Below, piece after piece: positions 15,523-26,476 of a stretch of DNA of 64,000 bases. Positions within the stretch are counted from its first letter, which is position 1; each line of letters begins with the position of its first letter. The position numbers and the translations under genes are program-made. Source of the stretch: Bacteroidota bacterium (GTDB taxonomy: Bacteria; Bacteroidota; Bacteroidia; Chitinophagales; Chitinophagaceae); contig JAFDYC010000051.1 of the NCBI GenBank assembly GCA_018267625.1, forward strand, positions 1 to 64,000. Direction: 5' to 3'. The notes under the pieces are model-generated. The model was given only the letters and a program-made list of their open reading frames with translations. It made no database searches and was not told the DNA's origin.

Positions 15523-16533
15523 ATGAATTCCCAAAAAGAAATTGTCGTCTCCGGCATCCGTTCTACCGGATACCTCCATCTGGGCAATTATTTCGGCGCT
15601 ATTCGCAATTATGTGAAAATGCAGGCCGACTATGACTGCTACTTTTTTGTTGCCGACTACCACAGCCTCACTACCCATCCCAAGCCCGAAGATTTGAAGA
15701 AAAATGTCTTCAGGGTACTGGCGGAAAACATTGCCAGTGGGCTCAATCCTGAGCAGGCCGTCTTTTATGCACAAAGTGATATACCAGAGATTCCGGAGCT
15801 ATACCTCATGCTCAATATGCTGGCCTATAAAGGCGAGTTAGAGAAAGTGCCCACCTTCAAGGACAAAGTGCGGCAGCAGCCGGATAATGTAAATGCGGGC
15901 TTACTCACTTATCCCGTGCTGATGGCCGCCGATATTTTGATTCACCGGGCAGTGAAAGTGCCCGTTGGCAAAGACCAGGAACAACACCTGGAGATGGCCC
16001 GAAATTTTGCGCAGCGATATAACAACCGATATGGAGAGCTATTCCCGGAGCCGCAGGCGTTCAATTTCGGCAGCCAGCTCAGTAAAGTGATGAGCCTTGA
16101 CGGCAGTGGTTCGAAGATGAGCAAGAGCGAAAATGAAAATGCTACCATTTACCTCGCCGACTCAGATGAAGCCATCCGAAAGAAAATCATGAAAGCGAAA
16201 ACGGACAGCGGGCCTACGGAAAACAACAGTGAAAAGCCCGCTTACATCCAGAGTCTCTTTGACCTGATGGCGCTTATTAGCCCTCCCGAAACCCTGAACT
16301 CTTATGATACAGCATTCAATGCCTGCACCATTCGGTATGGAGACATGAAGAAACAGATGGCAGAAGACATGGTTGCTTTTGTGGCGCCCATCCGGGAATG
16401 GGCCCGGCAGCTTCAGGAAGATGAAGAATCATTGCGAACAATCCTCAGGCGAGGTGCCGAACGCGCCCGGGAAAGTGCGTCCAGAACCATTTCTTTAGCG
16501 AGGAAAGGAATCGGGATTCAATATTATTCATAG
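15523..16533 (+). CDS. trpS: Tryptophanyl-tRNA synthetase
   Basis: Charges tRNA-Trp. The 336-residue length is normal for the bacterial enzyme. The class I HIGH-type signature is HLGN (residues 19-22) after SGIRSTGYL, and the KMSKS loop appears as SKMSKSEN near residue 200. The ATG at 15523 gives the typical start (MNSQKEIVVSGIRSTG). The frame runs 25 codons further upstream, but that stretch is the hairpin region and is not coding. The gene is preceded by a terminator-like hairpin, described separately. Confidence 0.96.
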   Translation: MNSQKEIVVSGIRSTGYLHLGNYFGAIRNYVKMQADYDCYFFVADYHSLTTHPKPEDLKKNVFRVLAENIASGLNPEQAVFYAQSDIPEIPELYLMLNMLAYKGELEKVPTFKDKVRQQPDNVNAGLLTYPVLMAADILIHRAVKVPVGKDQEQHLEMARNFAQRYNNRYGELFPEPQAFNFGSQLSKVMSLDGSGSKMSKSENENATIYLADSDEAIRKKIMKAKTDSGPTENNSEKPAYIQSLFDLMALISPPETLNSYDTAFNACTIRYGDMKKQMAEDMVAFVAPIREWARQLQEDEESLRTILRRGAERARESASRTISLARKGIGIQYYS

Positions 16534-16605
16534 CAAAATGACCCTTCCCGCTATGAGTTCCTGAATACTCCACTGGCTCATACGTAGTATCCTTCCTTCC
16601 TTGTG

Positions 16606-18039
16606 ATGCAAGAAAAAAAACTACCAATCCCCTGTTCGGAAGGGGAGAAAGCAATACTCCAAACGATTGCCGAAGCAGCTAAAGCCAGGCAACAATCCGC
16701 ATGGCTTATAGGCGGATTCGTTCGCGATAAGATTTTAAACCGCCCGACCAAAGACTTGGATATTGTCTGCCTCGGCGATGGTATTGTACTGGCGCAGGAA
16801 GTAGCAGCCCGACTGAAACCCAGGCCCAGGCTTTCCTTCTTCAAAAACTTCGGTACCGCACAGATCAAGTTTGAGGGCTTTGAGCTAGAGTTTGTTGGTG
16901 CCCGTAAAGAATCATACAGCCAGAATTCCCGCAAGCCTGAAGTCACACCGGGCAGCATGGAAGACGACCAAAACCGACGGGATTTCAGCATCAATACACT
17001 CGCCATTTCGCTCAACGAAGCTGATTTCGGCAGCCTCCTCGACCCCTTCGGCGGCCAGGCAGATATCGAAGCAAAGATTATCCGCACGCCGCTTGATCCG
17101 GACATCACCTTTTCAGATGACCCGTTGCGCATGATGCGGGCCATCCGTTTTGCCACACAGTTAGGCTTCCACATTTTACCGGAGACTTTCAGCGCGATTC
17201 AGCGTAATGCTGATAGGCTTAAGATTATTTCCGCCGAGCGTATCACCGATGAGTTGTTGAAAATCATGCAGACGCCAAAACCTTCAGTGGGTTTTGACTT
17301 ACTGTTCCGAAGCGGGCTGTTGGAACAATTCTTTCCGCAAATGGTGGCGCTTGCGGGCACTGAAATGCGCGAGGGGAAAGGCCATAAAGACAATTTTTAC
17401 CACACTCTACAGGTGCTCGACAATGTGTGCGTACGCAGCGAAAACCTTTGGTTGCGCTGGGCCGCAGTGCTGCACGACATCGCCAAACCGGTCACGAAAC
17501 GTTTCGAGCCGGGCCACGGCTGGACCTTTCATGGCCATGACGCAGTAGGCGAGCGCATGGTGCCTAAAATTTTCCGGCAGTTTAAACTGCCGCTGGGTGA
17601 GGAAATGAAATATGTGGCCAAGCTCGTGGCCTTACACCTTCGGCCCATTTCTCTCAGTAAGGAAGACATCACTGACTCGGCAATGCGCAGGCTGCTCTTC
17701 GATGCTGGAGATGATATAGATGATCTGATGCTGCTTTGCGAAAGCGACATCACGAGCAAGAATGCTACGAAGGTGCGGCGCTACCGGAACAACTTCGCGC
17801 TTGTGAAAGAAAGGCTGGTTGCAGTGGAAGAAGCTGACCGTATCCGCGCCTGGCAACCGCCTATTGACGGGGAGGAAATCATGCAATTATTCGGGTTACA
17901 ACCCAGTCGGGAAGTGGGCTCTTTGAAAATGGCCATTCGTGAGGCAATACTGGATGGAATCATCCCAAATAACCGTGATGCGGCCATGGAATTTCTCCTT
18001 GGAAAGGCACAAGGGATGGGGTTGCACACAAAGGGTTGA
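16606..18039 (+). CDS. cca: CCA-adding tRNA nucleotidyltransferase with HD domain
   Basis: Builds or repairs the tRNA 3' CCA end. It is needed here, since neither tRNA gene in the window encodes CCA. The 477-residue protein has the class II nucleotidyltransferase site (WLIGGFVRD, residues 34-41; DLD at 50-52), the RRDFSINTLA motif and a C-terminal HD domain (VLHDIAKP, FHGHDAVG). A poly(A) polymerase assignment cannot be fully excluded. A GTG lies one codon upstream of the ATG; the ATG at 16606 is preferred. Confidence 0.9.
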   Translation: MQEKKLPIPCSEGEKAILQTIAEAAKARQQSAWLIGGFVRDKILNRPTKDLDIVCLGDGIVLAQEVAARLKPRPRLSFFKNFGTAQIKFEGFELEFVGARKESYSQNSRKPEVTPGSMEDDQNRRDFSINTLAISLNEADFGSLLDPFGGQADIEAKIIRTPLDPDITFSDDPLRMMRAIRFATQLGFHILPETFSAIQRNADRLKIISAERITDELLKIMQTPKPSVGFDLLFRSGLLEQFFPQMVALAGTEMREGKGHKDNFYHTLQVLDNVCVRSENLWLRWAAVLHDIAKPVTKRFEPGHGWTFHGHDAVGERMVPKIFRQFKLPLGEEMKYVAKLVALHLRPISLSKEDITDSAMRRLLFDAGDDIDDLMLLCESDITSKNATKVRRYRNNFALVKERLVAVEEADRIRAWQPPIDGEEIMQLFGLQPSREVGSLKMAIREAILDGIIPNNRDAAMEFLLGKAQGMGLHTKG

Positions 18040-18148
18040 AGATTACTAAATTCTTTCCAGATGGCCATGAGTTGACTGCTTATCATGGCTAAAACCAGCG
18101 TTCCATTTGATGAATGTTGACCGAACATGCTTGCTTTGCAGGTTGAAA

Positions 18149-19324
18149 ATGAACCCACGTCAGATTTTCCAACAACACCTTGCTCCGACTTCTTTCGCGC
18201 CAATAGGCATACACATTACCCGGGCCGAAGGAGCTACCCTATGGGATGCCGAAGGAAAAGAGTACATAGACCTTATCGGCGGCATTTCGGTAGCCAACAT
18301 GGGGCATCGCCATCCTAAAGTAGTAGCAGCTATCCGGGAGCAATCAGAAGCCTACCTGCATGTGATGGTGTATGGTGAGGTATTGCAAAGCCCCCAGTTG
18401 CACTACGCTGAAATGCTCGCTAAACAGCTCCCTCCCGGCCTGGATTGTGTCTATTTCACCAACAGCGGGGCAGAAGCGGTAGAGGGTGCTATCAAGCTGG
18501 CCCGCAGGCTGAGTGGAAGGCCCAATATCCTTGCGGCCCATAAGAGCTATCATGGCAGCACCACGGGCGCTCTGGCCCTGCTGGGTGATGAATATTGGCG
18601 ACAAGCATTCCGCCCACTCATGCCAGGAATCCTGCATCATGAATACAACACTCAGGCATTCCTGAATGCAATTGACAGACACACGGCGGCTGTCATTATA
18701 GAAACAGTGCAAGCAGAAGCCGGGGTTCGGGAACCTACACAGGAATGGATGACTGCCTTGCGGGAAAAATGTAATGACACGGGCACTTTGCTCATCCTCG
18801 ATGAAATCCAGTGTGGATTTGGCCGCACAGGAAAGCTATGGGGATTTCAGCATTTCGGGATTGTGCCGGATGTAGTGCTTTTAGGGAAAGCATTGGGTGG
18901 CGGTTTGCCATTGGGTGCTTTTATTTCTTCTCAAAAAAACATGGCTGCACTGGCTGAAAATCCGGTACTGGGCCACATCAGTACCTTTGGCGGGAACCCG
19001 CTTTGCTGCGCAGCAGGAAAAGCAGCCTTCGAAGCATTGCTGGAAGAAAATGGGACACTAGCTGTCTCAAAAAAAGAAGCGCTCTTTCATCAATACCTCC
19101 AACATCCCTCTATCAAAAACGTCCGCAGCAAAGGCTTGCTCATAGCAATGGAATTAGAAAATGACCAGGAAGTATTAGCAACCTTACATCGGGCCTTGAA
19201 ACTGGGAGTCTTTAGCGACTGGTTTCTGTTCGCCCCTAATTGCATCCGAATTGCACCTCCCTTAAACATCTCCGAAACAGAAATTCAAAAGGCCTGCCAG
19301 GTCTTAAAGGAGTGCTTAGGGTAA
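18149..19324 (+). CDS. Class III PLP-dependent aminotransferase
   Basis: Fold-type I aminotransferase of the acetylornithine/ornithine/4-aminobutyrate group, 391 residues. Visible motifs are [18 protein letters not shown], the cofactor-stacking segment [24 protein letters not shown] and the PLP-binding lysine in [15 protein letters not shown] (about residue 247). The substrate is not decidable. No arginine-biosynthesis genes lie nearby, so an amino-acid catabolic role is as likely as ArgD. ATG at 18149 ([12 protein letters not shown]) was chosen over an upstream in-frame ATG because it matches the family N-terminus. Confidence 0.85.
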   Translation: MNPRQIFQQHLAPTSFAPIGIHITRAEGATLWDAEGKEYIDLIGGISVANMGHRHPKVVAAIREQSEAYLHVMVYGEVLQSPQLHYAEMLAKQLPPGLDCVYFTNSGAEAVEGAIKLARRLSGRPNILAAHKSYHGSTTGALALLGDEYWRQAFRPLMPGILHHEYNTQAFLNAIDRHTAAVIIETVQAEAGVREPTQEWMTALREKCNDTGTLLILDEIQCGFGRTGKLWGFQHFGIVPDVVLLGKALGGGLPLGAFISSQKNMAALAENPVLGHISTFGGNPLCCAAGKAAFEALLEENGTLAVSKKEALFHQYLQHPSIKNVRSKGLLIAMELENDQEVLATLHRALKLGVFSDWFLFAPNCIRIAPPLNISETEIQKACQVLKECLG

Positions 19325-19423
19325 AAGAAATCGTTCAGAGTAACTTATCAAAACAAGAAATGGATCGTTTCGACACACAGCTTTTGTACGGGCAAACCTG
19401 GTATGCTGATTCAATGCCCACCT

Positions 19424-19434
19424 TACCTTCGCGA
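19424..19434 (+). promoter_or_regulatory. Probable -7 promoter element of accD
   Basis: TACCTTCGCGA ends 3 bases before the accD ATG. A start site at the usual distance would coincide with the initiation codon, so the transcript would be leaderless. Confidence 0.5.
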
Positions 19435-19437
19435 ACT

Positions 19438-20298
19438 ATGTCATCTACCTGGTTTCGCAGAATTAAACAAGGCATTACCACTACCACAGGCGAGAAAAAA
19501 GAAACACCCGACGGACTATGGTTTAAATGCCCCGAATGCAAGGAAACAGTAACACAACAAGAGCTGAAAGCGAATGATTTTGTATGTCCCAAATGCGACT
19601 ACCACACCCGCATCAATGCAAAGGAATATTTCTCATTTCTTTTCGATGAGGGCCAGTACACAGAACTTTTCTCGGAAATAGGCCCGAAGGATGAACTCCA
19701 TTTTGTGGATGTAAAACCCTATTCTTCCCGGATTCAGGAAGCACAATTAAACACGGGCCTGCTGGATTCCATGACGGTAGGGGCCGGAAAGGTGGGTGGT
19801 CAGCCAATGGTAATTGCCTGTATGAATTTCAACTTCATCGGGGGCTCAATGGGCTCCGTGATGGGTGAAAAAATCAGCCGGGGTATTGACTATGCCATCG
19901 AGCACCGCATGTCATTTATGATTATCTCAAAGAGTGGCGGAGCACGCATGATGGAAAGCGCTTTTTCGCTCATGCAAATGGCAAAGACCTCCGCCAAACT
20001 AACCTTATTAGCAAAAGCCGGTTTGCCCTACATCAGCCTCTGCACTGACCCAACGACGGGTGGGGTGACTGCTTCCTTCGCTATGTTGGGCGATATCAAC
20101 ATCGCCGAACCTAAGGCACTGATTGGCTTTGCCGGCCCTCGGGTGATTAAAGAAACGATTAAGAAAGACCTGCCTGAAGGATTCCAACGTTCCGAGTTCT
20201 TACTCGAACATGGTTTTCTGGATTTTATTGTTCATCGTAAAGAGCTGAAAAACCGGCTGGCGGAAGTCTGCAGTTGGTTCCTGGGACAGGCTGCCTGA
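19438..20298 (+). CDS. accD: Acetyl-CoA carboxylase carboxyltransferase subunit beta
   Basis: Half of the carboxyltransferase that makes malonyl-CoA for fatty-acid synthesis. The 286-residue protein has the N-terminal zinc ribbon (Cys31, Cys34, Cys50, Cys53 in FKCPEC and FVCPKC) and a crotonase-like carboxyltransferase domain with SGGARMMES and [13 protein letters not shown]. The frame extends 66 codons upstream into the aminotransferase gene, but ATG at 19438 ([13 protein letters not shown]) matches AccD N-termini. The accA subunit is not in the window; a biotin carrier-like gene lies at 58844. Confidence 0.96.
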   Translation: MSSTWFRRIKQGITTTTGEKKETPDGLWFKCPECKETVTQQELKANDFVCPKCDYHTRINAKEYFSFLFDEGQYTELFSEIGPKDELHFVDVKPYSSRIQEAQLNTGLLDSMTVGAGKVGGQPMVIACMNFNFIGGSMGSVMGEKISRGIDYAIEHRMSFMIISKSGGARMMESAFSLMQMAKTSAKLTLLAKAGLPYISLCTDPTTGGVTASFAMLGDINIAEPKALIGFAGPRVIKETIKKDLPEGFQRSEFLLEHGFLDFIVHRKELKNRLAEVCSWFLGQAA

Positions 20299-20314
20299 TT
20301 AGATACTGCACCTT

Positions 20315-20755
20315 ATGGCTGCAAAGATTTTCCTGAAAAACAAGCGGGCAACTTTTGAATTTGCCATAGAAGACAAGCTCACGGCGGGCATGGTGCTGCT
20401 GGGCTCGGAAATAAAATCCATCCGGGCAAGTAAACTAAGTTTTGCGGATAGCTATTGCCTGTTTCAGGATGGTGAGCTTTGGGTAAAAAGCCTGCACATT
20501 GCTGCGTATGTGAATGGTGGCTACGCGGGACATGACCCTTTACGCGACCGCAAACTTCTGCTTTCCAAAAAAGAGCTTAGGAAATGGGCGGCCAAGGTGA
20601 AAGAAAAAGGCCTAACAATAGTGCCGCTGGCTGTATTCATTAATGATCAGGGTATTGCCAAAATGGAAATTGGCCTGGGCCGCGGCAAGAAGCTCCACGA
20701 CAAACGGGAAAGTATTAAGGCAAGAGACAATGATCGGGAATTACGAAGGATGTAA
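20315..20755 (+). CDS. smpB: SsrA-binding protein SmpB
   Basis: Binds tmRNA and delivers it to stalled ribosomes for trans-translation. The 146-residue protein carries the family motifs GSEIKSIRASK, YVNGGYAGHDPLRDRKLLL and the basic C-terminal tail (HDKRESIKARDNDRELRR). It lies 16 bases after accD and is probably co-transcribed with it. It converges on the saccharopine dehydrogenase-like gene with a 15-base gap and no visible terminator. The ssrA gene itself is not in the window. Confidence 0.96.
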   Translation: MAAKIFLKNKRATFEFAIEDKLTAGMVLLGSEIKSIRASKLSFADSYCLFQDGELWVKSLHIAAYVNGGYAGHDPLRDRKLLLSKKELRKWAAKVKEKGLTIVPLAVFINDQGIAKMEIGLGRGKKLHDKRESIKARDNDRELRRM

Positions 20756-20770
20756 ACGAGCGTCCATTCC

Positions 20771-22105
20771 CTAGCTCATATTATCTTGAAAAGCAATGCC
20801 CAACTTGGCCAATTCTGCCAGAACCGGTTTATACACGGAAGGCATGCCGGGCAGCAATACACCTTGAGGTGCGGTAATCCGTTTTTTCAGAATTAGTTTG
20901 GCTAACACGCCCATCGGCAAACCAACTGTCTTAGCCATAGCAGTCAGTTCTCGGTTTTCCCCCCGGAGCTGCATTGTCGAACAAAGCTTGTTCGTACGGC
21001 CTTTATGCTCGTAAAGCACTTCGTGTTGCATCACGACGAGGTCTTTATCATTGGGTTTCATAGCCCATTTTTCTTCCAATATCTTAAACAAGGCATCGCC
21101 CGGTGTAGCCGAATCGGCAGGTATTGAGGCATTGCTGAACAGTCCCAGCCATTCAAGCATTCCGGGCACCGGCCCCTGAGCATCAAGTTGTAATTTCTCT
21201 ATGACAGCCTTTCTGATGTCTTGTTTGCCTTGTAGCCCTAACAACCAAGCACTTAGGTCGGATAATTTCTTAATACTCCCAGGCATAGGCCTTTCCGAAT
21301 CCGTGATTCCTAAAGTTACCAGCGCATTCCAGCCTTCGCAAAATTCAGGGTGGCGGAAAGTGGCACGCAAGAAGGTATGTACATCCGGCACATCATATAC
21401 ATTCAAATATTTTAAAGAATCCCGATTTGGATACCAGGCTAAGGGGCCGCTTCCGGGCACCTCTATAAGTTCACGTTTACGAAACATGTTCGGGTAGCCT
21501 ACCTGAACCTGATTTCCATTTTCCAGGTAGATGGCTCCAGCTTTCCCAGCCTCAAGAATATTCCTTGGGTTCCAACTGAATTTGTAATGCCAGGGGTTAT
21601 CATCGCTTTCAGGTGCAATCAGGCCACCACAGTAGGAAATGAATGAAGTGACCGTGCCCGCAACCCGCTGAATGCTGTGGATAATCTGATTTGCAGACAT
21701 GTGGTCTATGCCGGGATCAAGCCCCATTTCACACATGAACATCAAGCCTTTAGCTTTAACTGCTTCATCCAATTCTTTCATCTCAGGCGAAATGTAAGAA
21801 GAGGTAATCAGGTTCTTCCCGAATTGAAGACAATCATGGGCCAGCAGGATATGCAATTGTGGCGGCATGAGCGACAATACAAGGTCAGCATTACGAACTA
21901 AAGCCTGACGTTCCATTACGTTGTGAATGTCAATTGGGGCAGCAGTAGCATTAGGATGCTGGCCAATTTTTTCGGCAATAGCGGCTTCATTTCCGTCCAT
22001 TACGGTAATATGCCATTTGTTGGATTTAGATTCATCCAACAAAAATTTGATGAGCCAGGAAGTGCTTTTGCCGGCTCCGGCTACCAGAATGTTTGTTAAG
22101 GCCAT
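20771..22105 (-). CDS. Saccharopine dehydrogenase-like oxidoreductase
   Basis: A 444-residue NAD(P)-dependent oxidoreductase with an N-terminal Rossmann motif (NILVAGAGKSTSWL) and a saccharopine dehydrogenase catalytic domain (EMGLDPGIDHMSA, SYCGGLIAPESDDNP). It resembles glutamate-forming saccharopine reductase/dehydrogenase. With the ALDH7-type enzyme at 46224 it could serve lysine breakdown through saccharopine, though no lysine-ketoglutarate reductase is seen here and some Bacteroidota homologues may act on other opines. ATG at 22105. Confidence 0.82.
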   Translation of the reverse strand: MALTNILVAGAGKSTSWLIKFLLDESKSNKWHITVMDGNEAAIAEKIGQHPNATAAPIDIHNVMERQALVRNADLVLSLMPPQLHILLAHDCLQFGKNLITSSYISPEMKELDEAVKAKGLMFMCEMGLDPGIDHMSANQIIHSIQRVAGTVTSFISYCGGLIAPESDDNPWHYKFSWNPRNILEAGKAGAIYLENGNQVQVGYPNMFRKRELIEVPGSGPLAWYPNRDSLKYLNVYDVPDVHTFLRATFRHPEFCEGWNALVTLGITDSERPMPGSIKKLSDLSAWLLGLQGKQDIRKAVIEKLQLDAQGPVPGMLEWLGLFSNASIPADSATPGDALFKILEEKWAMKPNDKDLVVMQHEVLYEHKGRTNKLCSTMQLRGENRELTAMAKTVGLPMGVLAKLILKKRITAPQGVLLPGMPSVYKPVLAELAKLGIAFQDNMS

Positions 22106-22446
22106 GAGGGTTGTTTTTTGGGCTTCAACACCGCTAACATTTCATTAACCGACGCTACATACCATTCAAAATCAAAGCATGAAAGCAGAGTATTTACCGA
22201 TGAACTGTTTTTGACAATCAGGCTGGCGGGATTTTTGACCGCCGGACAAATGTATAGTTGCAAGGAAATGTTAATCAAAAATTAATCAATTGAATATCAG
22301 ATGGCAAGTAAGAAAAATGATGAGTGTCGTTTGCAATTCCATTACAAGCTTATTCTGAAATCACAGACTGTGAATAAGGCGTGAAAGCCGCTGCCGGCGC
22401 GGCCTCCGCGTGGATAAAAGCTACCAATTTCTATGCCTTAAAAGCT

Positions 22447-22454
22447 TAAATTTG
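22447..22454 (+). promoter_or_regulatory. Probable -7 promoter element of gyrA
   Basis: TAAATTTG fits TAnnTTTG and lies 20 bases before the gyrA ATG. The remaining 340 bases of this gap (22106-22446) show no gene. They contain two one-mismatch DnaA boxes (TGTGAATAA near 22367 and CGTGGATAA near 22409). Confidence 0.5.
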
Positions 22455-22474
22455 CCTGATATACACGGTACTAA

Positions 22475-25138
22475 ATGAGTTTGAACGAGGAAGGCCAAAA
22501 TGGCCTCGAAAATGGCTCCGAAATGGAGTCTAACCGGATTATTCAGGTCAATATTGAAGAGCAGATGAAGACGGCCTACATAGACTATTCTATGTCGGTT
22601 ATCGTCGGAAGAGCCTTACCCGATGTTCGGGATGGTTTGAAGCCCGTACATCGCCGGGTACTCTACGCCATGCACGAATTGGGGGTCAATTTCAATAAGC
22701 CACACAAGAAATCTGCCCGTATCGTAGGTGAAGTTCTGGGTAAGTATCACCCGCACGGCGACAGCTCGGTTTATGACGCAATGGCTCGTATGGCTCAGGA
22801 ATGGAGCATGCGCTATATGCTCGTTGATGGCCAGGGAAACTTCGGTTCTGCCGATGGGGATGACCCCGCTGCCATGCGATACACCGAAGTACGCTTGCAG
22901 CGTATGGGCGAGAGTATGCTCGCTGATATTGACAAGGAGACCGTTGATTTCACACTCAATTTCGATGACACTCTTGAGGAGCCTTCCGTATTGCCTACCC
23001 GCATTCCGCAACTGCTTGTGAATGGTTCTTCGGGTATCGCCGTGGGGATGGCGACGAATATGTTGCCACACAACCTCAACGAAGTAGTTGATGGCTGCAT
23101 TGCCTACATAGACAACCGAAACATCAGTATTGAAGAGCTGATGCGCTACATCAAGGCTCCTGATTTTCCCACGGGTGGCATCATCTATGGCATCGAAGGA
23201 GTGAAACAAGCTTACCAAACAGGCAGGGGCAGGGTAGTCGTGCGAGGTAAGGTAAATGTGGAAACGAATAAGAACGGCAAGGAGACTATTGTTATTACCT
23301 CAGTTCCATATCAGGTCAGCCGCGATGCGCTGGCAGATAAGATTGGCTCTCTGGTCAATAATAAAATTATTGACGGCATTACCCATGTGGGCAATGAATC
23401 GAACAAGGAAGGCACACGCGTAGTCGTGGAGCTGCGCCGCGATGCCGTGGCTCAGGTGGTCATTAATCAACTCTACAAATACTCTGAACTTCAGACCAGC
23501 TACGGCATCAACAACGTGGCGCTCGTGGGCGGCAGACCCCGAACACTGAACCTGAAAAACCTGATTGTTGAGTTTGTCCATTTCCGCCACGAAGTGGTGG
23601 TACGCCGCACCCAATATGAGCTTCGTGAAGCCCGCAAACGGGCCCATATTTTAGAAGGATATCTCATCGCCTTGGATCGCCTGGATGAAGTGATTTCCCT
23701 GATTCGGAATTCATCTACACCCGACATAGCCAAAGAAGGTCTAATTGGCAATTTTGGCATGTCTGAAATTCAGGCGAAAGCTGTCCTTGAACTGCGCCTG
23801 CAACGCCTGACGGGTATGGAGATTGACAAAATCCGGGAAGAACATGCCGCCTTGATGAAACAAATCGCCTACCTCGAAGAAATTCTGGCCGATGAAGGAA
23901 AACGCTACCAAATCATCAAGGAGGAATTGATAGAAGTTCGAGAACGCTTTGGCGATCTCCGCCGCTCCGAAATTGACTACAGCGATAGTGAGGTGGATAT
24001 GCTTGATCTGATAAAAGAAGAAGACGTGGTCATCACCATTTCCAATCTGGGTTATATCAAGCGTACTTCCGTTGCCGAATACCGTTCCCAACGGCGGGGC
24101 GGCCGGGGTGCCATAGGCGGCAAAACCCGGGAAGAAGATTATATCGAACACCTCTTCATCGCCTCTACGCACCATTCATTGCTATTTTTCACGGAGAAAG
24201 GCCGCTGTTACTGGCTGAAGGTGTATAAAATCCCCGAAGGAGACCGCGCCACAAAGGGCCGAGCCATTCAAAACCTCATCCAGATTCCGCAGGACGACCG
24301 CATCCGTACCATCATGGATGTAGCCCAACTCGATGATGCTGACTATGTGAATAATCACTACATCGTGCTTTGTACACAGAACGGCATCATTAAGAAAACT
24401 TCGCTTGCTGATTTTTCACGGCCTCGTGCCAATGGCATCAATGCCATCACCATTCAGGAAGGAGACCGCCTGCTGGATGTTTCCCTCACAGATGGCCAGA
24501 GCTATATCATGATGGCCGTAAAAAGCGGCCGGGCCATTTGTTTCCCCGAAGACAAGGTTCGGACAACAGGGCGGGGCGCCATCGGCGTATATGGGATAGA
24601 TATGGGCGACGAAAAAGAAAATGCAGTTGTAGGTATGATCTGCATCCCCCGCACCGATACCCAACGCCAAATCCTGGTAGTGTCTGAAAAAGGCCTGGGC
24701 AAACGAACCCCTTTCTTAGAACAACTCACAGACAGCCAGTCGGAAGAAGAAGCCGGAAACATCGTGGATATTACGGATGCCGATGGTAATACCGAAAAAT
24801 ACCAACTCACATATCGCGTCACAAACCGGGGTGGCAAAGGAGTAAAGACCATCAACATCACCTCAAAGACGGGAGCCTTGGTAGGCCTTTTGGGCGTCGT
24901 TGAAAACGATGACCTGATGATTACCTGCAAGAGTGGCATCACCATCCGGATGCGCGTAGCCGACATCCGCGAGGCAGGCCGTGCCACTCAGGGTGTGAAA
25001 CTCATTAATATTGATGAAGGCGATGAGATAGCAGCCATCGCGCGCATTGCCGAGCAAGAATCTGAGGATGAAGGCGATTCTGAAAGCCAAGCCACAGAAC
25101 AATCCGAAGACAACAATCCTGCTCAGGAAGCAGAATAA
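22475..25138 (+). CDS. gyrA: DNA gyrase subunit A
   Basis: Breakage-reunion subunit of gyrase, which introduces negative supercoils. The protein has 887 residues. The catalytic tyrosine is Tyr136 in [10 protein letters not shown]. The quinolone-resistance region reads [11 protein letters not shown], with Ser97 and Asp101 in the susceptible-type positions (E. coli 83 and 87). The C-terminal beta-pinwheel contains the GyrA box QRRGGRG, which separates it from ParC. The tail is strongly acidic ([19 protein letters not shown]). It sits apart from gyrB, which is not in the window. Confidence 0.97.
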   Translation: MSLNEEGQNGLENGSEMESNRIIQVNIEEQMKTAYIDYSMSVIVGRALPDVRDGLKPVHRRVLYAMHELGVNFNKPHKKSARIVGEVLGKYHPHGDSSVYDAMARMAQEWSMRYMLVDGQGNFGSADGDDPAAMRYTEVRLQRMGESMLADIDKETVDFTLNFDDTLEEPSVLPTRIPQLLVNGSSGIAVGMATNMLPHNLNEVVDGCIAYIDNRNISIEELMRYIKAPDFPTGGIIYGIEGVKQAYQTGRGRVVVRGKVNVETNKNGKETIVITSVPYQVSRDALADKIGSLVNNKIIDGITHVGNESNKEGTRVVVELRRDAVAQVVINQLYKYSELQTSYGINNVALVGGRPRTLNLKNLIVEFVHFRHEVVVRRTQYELREARKRAHILEGYLIALDRLDEVISLIRNSSTPDIAKEGLIGNFGMSEIQAKAVLELRLQRLTGMEIDKIREEHAALMKQIAYLEEILADEGKRYQIIKEELIEVRERFGDLRRSEIDYSDSEVDMLDLIKEEDVVITISNLGYIKRTSVAEYRSQRRGGRGAIGGKTREEDYIEHLFIASTHHSLLFFTEKGRCYWLKVYKIPEGDRATKGRAIQNLIQIPQDDRIRTIMDVAQLDDADYVNNHYIVLCTQNGIIKKTSLADFSRPRANGINAITIQEGDRLLDVSLTDGQSYIMMAVKSGRAICFPEDKVRTTGRGAIGVYGIDMGDEKENAVVGMICIPRTDTQRQILVVSEKGLGKRTPFLEQLTDSQSEEEAGNIVDITDADGNTEKYQLTYRVTNRGGKGVKTINITSKTGALVGLLGVVENDDLMITCKSGITIRMRVADIREAGRATQGVKLINIDEGDEIAAIARIAEQESEDEGDSESQATEQSEDNNPAQEAE

Positions 25139-25188
25139 ATTTGCCCTCATTTCAATCCAGACACGATCATAACCTAACGCAACTTCTT

Positions 25189-26454
25189 ATGAAGAAATTC
25201 AGCATCATACTGGCTTGCACCTGCCTGAGCTTATCTGCTTTTGGACAAAAAAGTAAGATTCGGGATGCACGCTCTTACCTCGCCGATAATGATTACAAAA
25301 AGGCCATCACGGTCATCAATGAAGCAGTAACCAATGAAAGCACCAAAGACAACCCGGATGCCTGGTTCCTGCGTGGGGTAGCTTATTTACAAAAGGCGCT
25401 CGACTCTACAGCCAATGACCCACAGGCTTCTATAGAAAGCTATGAGTCATTGAAAAAAACGCTCACTCTAAAGCCTGATTATGGCCCGGAAATCAACAAT
25501 GCCATCTATTCAAATGCGCTCATTGTATTCAATAAAGGAGTCTCTGCGTATGGAAAGAAAGACTTCTCAGAGGCTTACACTGAGTTTCTGAAGGTGCCTG
25601 AAATTTTCGATGCAGGAGGCAATCGCTTTGCCAGTGATAAAGGCTTTCAGGACCTTTCCAACAGTGCGAAATCCAACGCCGCATACAGTGCCCTGAATGC
25701 TAAACAAGACGTACAGGCACTCAAACTTTTCGATGAGCTGACGCAAGGCCCAAATAAGAATGACTCAAACATGTATCAGGCCATCATCGAGCTGAATCAG
25801 CGGATGAATAATGATGCAGGCACCCTGGCGGCCATCAATAAAGCCCGTGCACAATTTCCTGCCAACCCGGTATTCAGGAACCTGGAACTGAATTATTACA
25901 TCAAGGCAGGCAAGCAGGATGTACTCATCGGCAAGCTTGAAGATGCAATTAAAGCAGACCCCAACAACGATGAAATCCTATTCAATCTGGCGAATGCCTA
26001 CCAAAACATGGCCTTCCCCAAAGATGCCTCCGGTAAAGACTTAGACAAACCAAAAGATTACGATGCACTCTTTGCAAAAGCAGAAGACTATTACAAAAGA
26101 GCCGTTGCGGCAAAGCCTGCAAATGCAGATTACAAATACAACCTTGGTGTGCTTTATTACAGCGTGGCTGCCGACATCAATAAGAAGATGAACGCACTGA
26201 GCATGAGTGCCGCAGACCAGGCGAAATATGATGCCATGCTCAAGGACCGTGACGCTTGGTTTGAAAAAGCCCGTATCCCTTTTGACGAAGCCTATGCCCA
26301 ACTGGATGCAAAAGCTCAGTCCGGCCAGCATTTGAGCACCGATGAAAAAATCACTTTCCAGAAAACGATGATTGGCCTTCGGGAAATCTATTCACGCAAA
26401 AACGACAAGGCCAAGACCGATGAACTTACCAAGAAGCTGAATGCACTACACTAA
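25189..26454 (+). CDS. Exported tetratricopeptide-repeat protein
   Basis: A 421-residue protein with a signal peptide (MKKFSIILACTCLSLSAFGQ) and several TPR units: residues 20-60, 100-150 and 240-340, with patterns such as NDEILFNLANAYQNMAF and NADYKYNLGVLYYSVA. TPRs mediate protein-protein contacts, so it is probably a periplasmic scaffold; no enzymatic domain is seen. Start is the ATG at 25189; an in-frame extension of 16 codons lies between gyrA and this gene and lacks signal-peptide character. A terminator follows its stop. Confidence 0.85.
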   Translation: MKKFSIILACTCLSLSAFGQKSKIRDARSYLADNDYKKAITVINEAVTNESTKDNPDAWFLRGVAYLQKALDSTANDPQASIESYESLKKTLTLKPDYGPEINNAIYSNALIVFNKGVSAYGKKDFSEAYTEFLKVPEIFDAGGNRFASDKGFQDLSNSAKSNAAYSALNAKQDVQALKLFDELTQGPNKNDSNMYQAIIELNQRMNNDAGTLAAINKARAQFPANPVFRNLELNYYIKAGKQDVLIGKLEDAIKADPNNDEILFNLANAYQNMAFPKDASGKDLDKPKDYDALFAKAEDYYKRAVAAKPANADYKYNLGVLYYSVAADINKKMNALSMSAADQAKYDAMLKDRDAWFEKARIPFDEAYAQLDAKAQSGQHLSTDEKITFQKTMIGLREIYSRKNDKAKTDELTKKLNALH

Positions 26455-26476
26455 GTCTTCATTATGTTTCCACAAG

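Noticed and set aside
21670..21690. A perfect DnaA box near 21676
   Set aside because: It is a single box inside the saccharopine dehydrogenase-like coding region without neighbours, so it is treated as chance.
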